Assembly: GCA_003451715.1 (NCBI GenBank) | Contig: DMJN01000267.1 | Location: 1-16,256 of the forward strand | Length of the DNA stretch: 16,256 nucleotides | Direction of reading: 5' to 3' | Origin: Gammaproteobacteria bacterium | GTDB lineage: Bacteria > Pseudomonadota > Gammaproteobacteria > Pseudomonadales > Pseudohongiellaceae | Shown here: positions 16,003 to 16,256 of the stretch, piece by piece | Layout: every line of letters starts with the position of its first letter | Numbering within the stretch: the first letter of the stretch is position 1 | Translations under genes and position numbers: made by a program | Notes under the pieces: model-generated | What the model saw: the letters and a program-made list of their open reading frames with translations, nothing else | Told to the model about the DNA's origin: nothing | Databases searched by the model: none

Positions 16003-16256
16003 CTAGCCGATCTCTTTCAGGCGTTCCTGTATATGAAGAAGCTTTATTCGTTGGCGTATGTAATTCTCTTCCATATAGTTCAATCGGTAGTCGACTTCTT
16101 CTTTGTAAGTAGGATTTTCAGGTACAGTTTCCCGCACTTTCTCGTAGGACAAAATGTGTTTCCTGAGCGTGTTGTCTTTTAGCAGTCCCAGTTTTGACTT
16201 ACAACTGTGGCAGACATCATAGCCATATAAATTTTGTACCCCGTCAGCACCTATGG
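16003..16256 (-). CDS. C-terminal part of a small CxxC-containing protein, 5' end outside window
   Basis: On the minus strand the codons from 16254 to the TAG at 16005-16003 encode the last 83 residues of a protein. The visible part has CHSCKSKLGLL, a CxxC pair of zinc-ribbon or zinc-finger kind, then a charged helical tail (EEVDYRLNYMEENYIRQRIK, then LLHIQERLKEIG) that could form a coiled coil. A second CxxC pair may lie in the missing part. I do not recognise the family. The frame is open over its whole visible length, has good codon composition, and its stop abuts a hairpin terminator. Confidence 0.7.
   Translation of the reverse strand, partial: IGADGVQNLYGYDVCHSCKSKLGLLKDNTLRKHILSYEKVRETVPENPTYKEEVDYRLNYMEENYIRQRIKLLHIQERLKEIG

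Noticed and set aside
1..16256. CRISPR arrays, tRNA or rRNA genes, insertion sequences
   Set aside because: No regularly spaced repeats, no cloverleaf-like sequences, no rRNA stretches and no transposase or integrase motifs were seen on either strand.

Overview
This is a chromosomal stretch of about 16 kb that fits a free-living, aerobic, heterotrophic Gammaproteobacterium, probably marine or aquatic. The evidence is moderate GC, classic Shine-Dalgarno sites, a MerR-type LiuR regulator next to leucine-degradation genes, and many exported proteins with Gram-negative signal peptides. The lineage is an inference; no species is named. I saw no tRNA, rRNA, CRISPR array, transposase or phage gene.

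Layout. (1) 1-1679 (-): most of a secreted C-terminal beta-propeller protein, cut by the window edge. (2) 1830-2636 (-): a membrane sterol-desaturase/fatty-acid-hydroxylase family enzyme. (3) 2813-7495 (-): a tight three-gene unit, transcribed as exported methyltransferase-like protein, then M6 (immune inhibitor A type) metalloprotease, then NHL-type beta-propeller, with gaps of 20 and 7 bases. (4) 7561-10036 (-): a metallo-beta-lactamase-fold protein lacking the usual metal motif, and upstream of it a medium/long-chain type acyl-CoA synthetase. (5) 10292-13507 (+): liuR, liuA (isovaleryl-CoA dehydrogenase) and liuB (methylcrotonyl-CoA carboxylase beta chain), divergent from the acyl-CoA synthetase. 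(6) 13508-13905: no intact gene, but an antisense frame with in-frame stops, a short leucine-dehydrogenase-like piece and a strong hairpin. (7) 13906-14421 (-): a 171-residue orphan. (8) 14961-15917 (+): an exported protein of an uncharacterised family. (9) 16003-16256 (-): the end of a small Cys-containing protein, with a terminator right after its stop.

How the parts work together. The liu genes catalyse the middle of leucine catabolism: isovaleryl-CoA to 3-methylcrotonyl-CoA, then carboxylation to 3-methylglutaconyl-CoA. The 255-base divergent gap carries a perfect 16-bp palindrome that fills the spacer of a good sigma70-type promoter facing the acyl-CoA synthetase. This suggests that LiuR controls both directions and ties branched-chain or fatty acid activation to leucine breakdown. 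The biotin-carboxylase subunit (liuD) and the later enzymes (liuC, liuE) are not here, so the pathway must be completed elsewhere.

The most unusual places are the leader of the acyl-CoA synthetase (operator, 59-base hairpin, and a 14-codon mini-ORF overlapping the start), the decayed-looking region after liuB, and the exported methyltransferase/protease/propeller operon.
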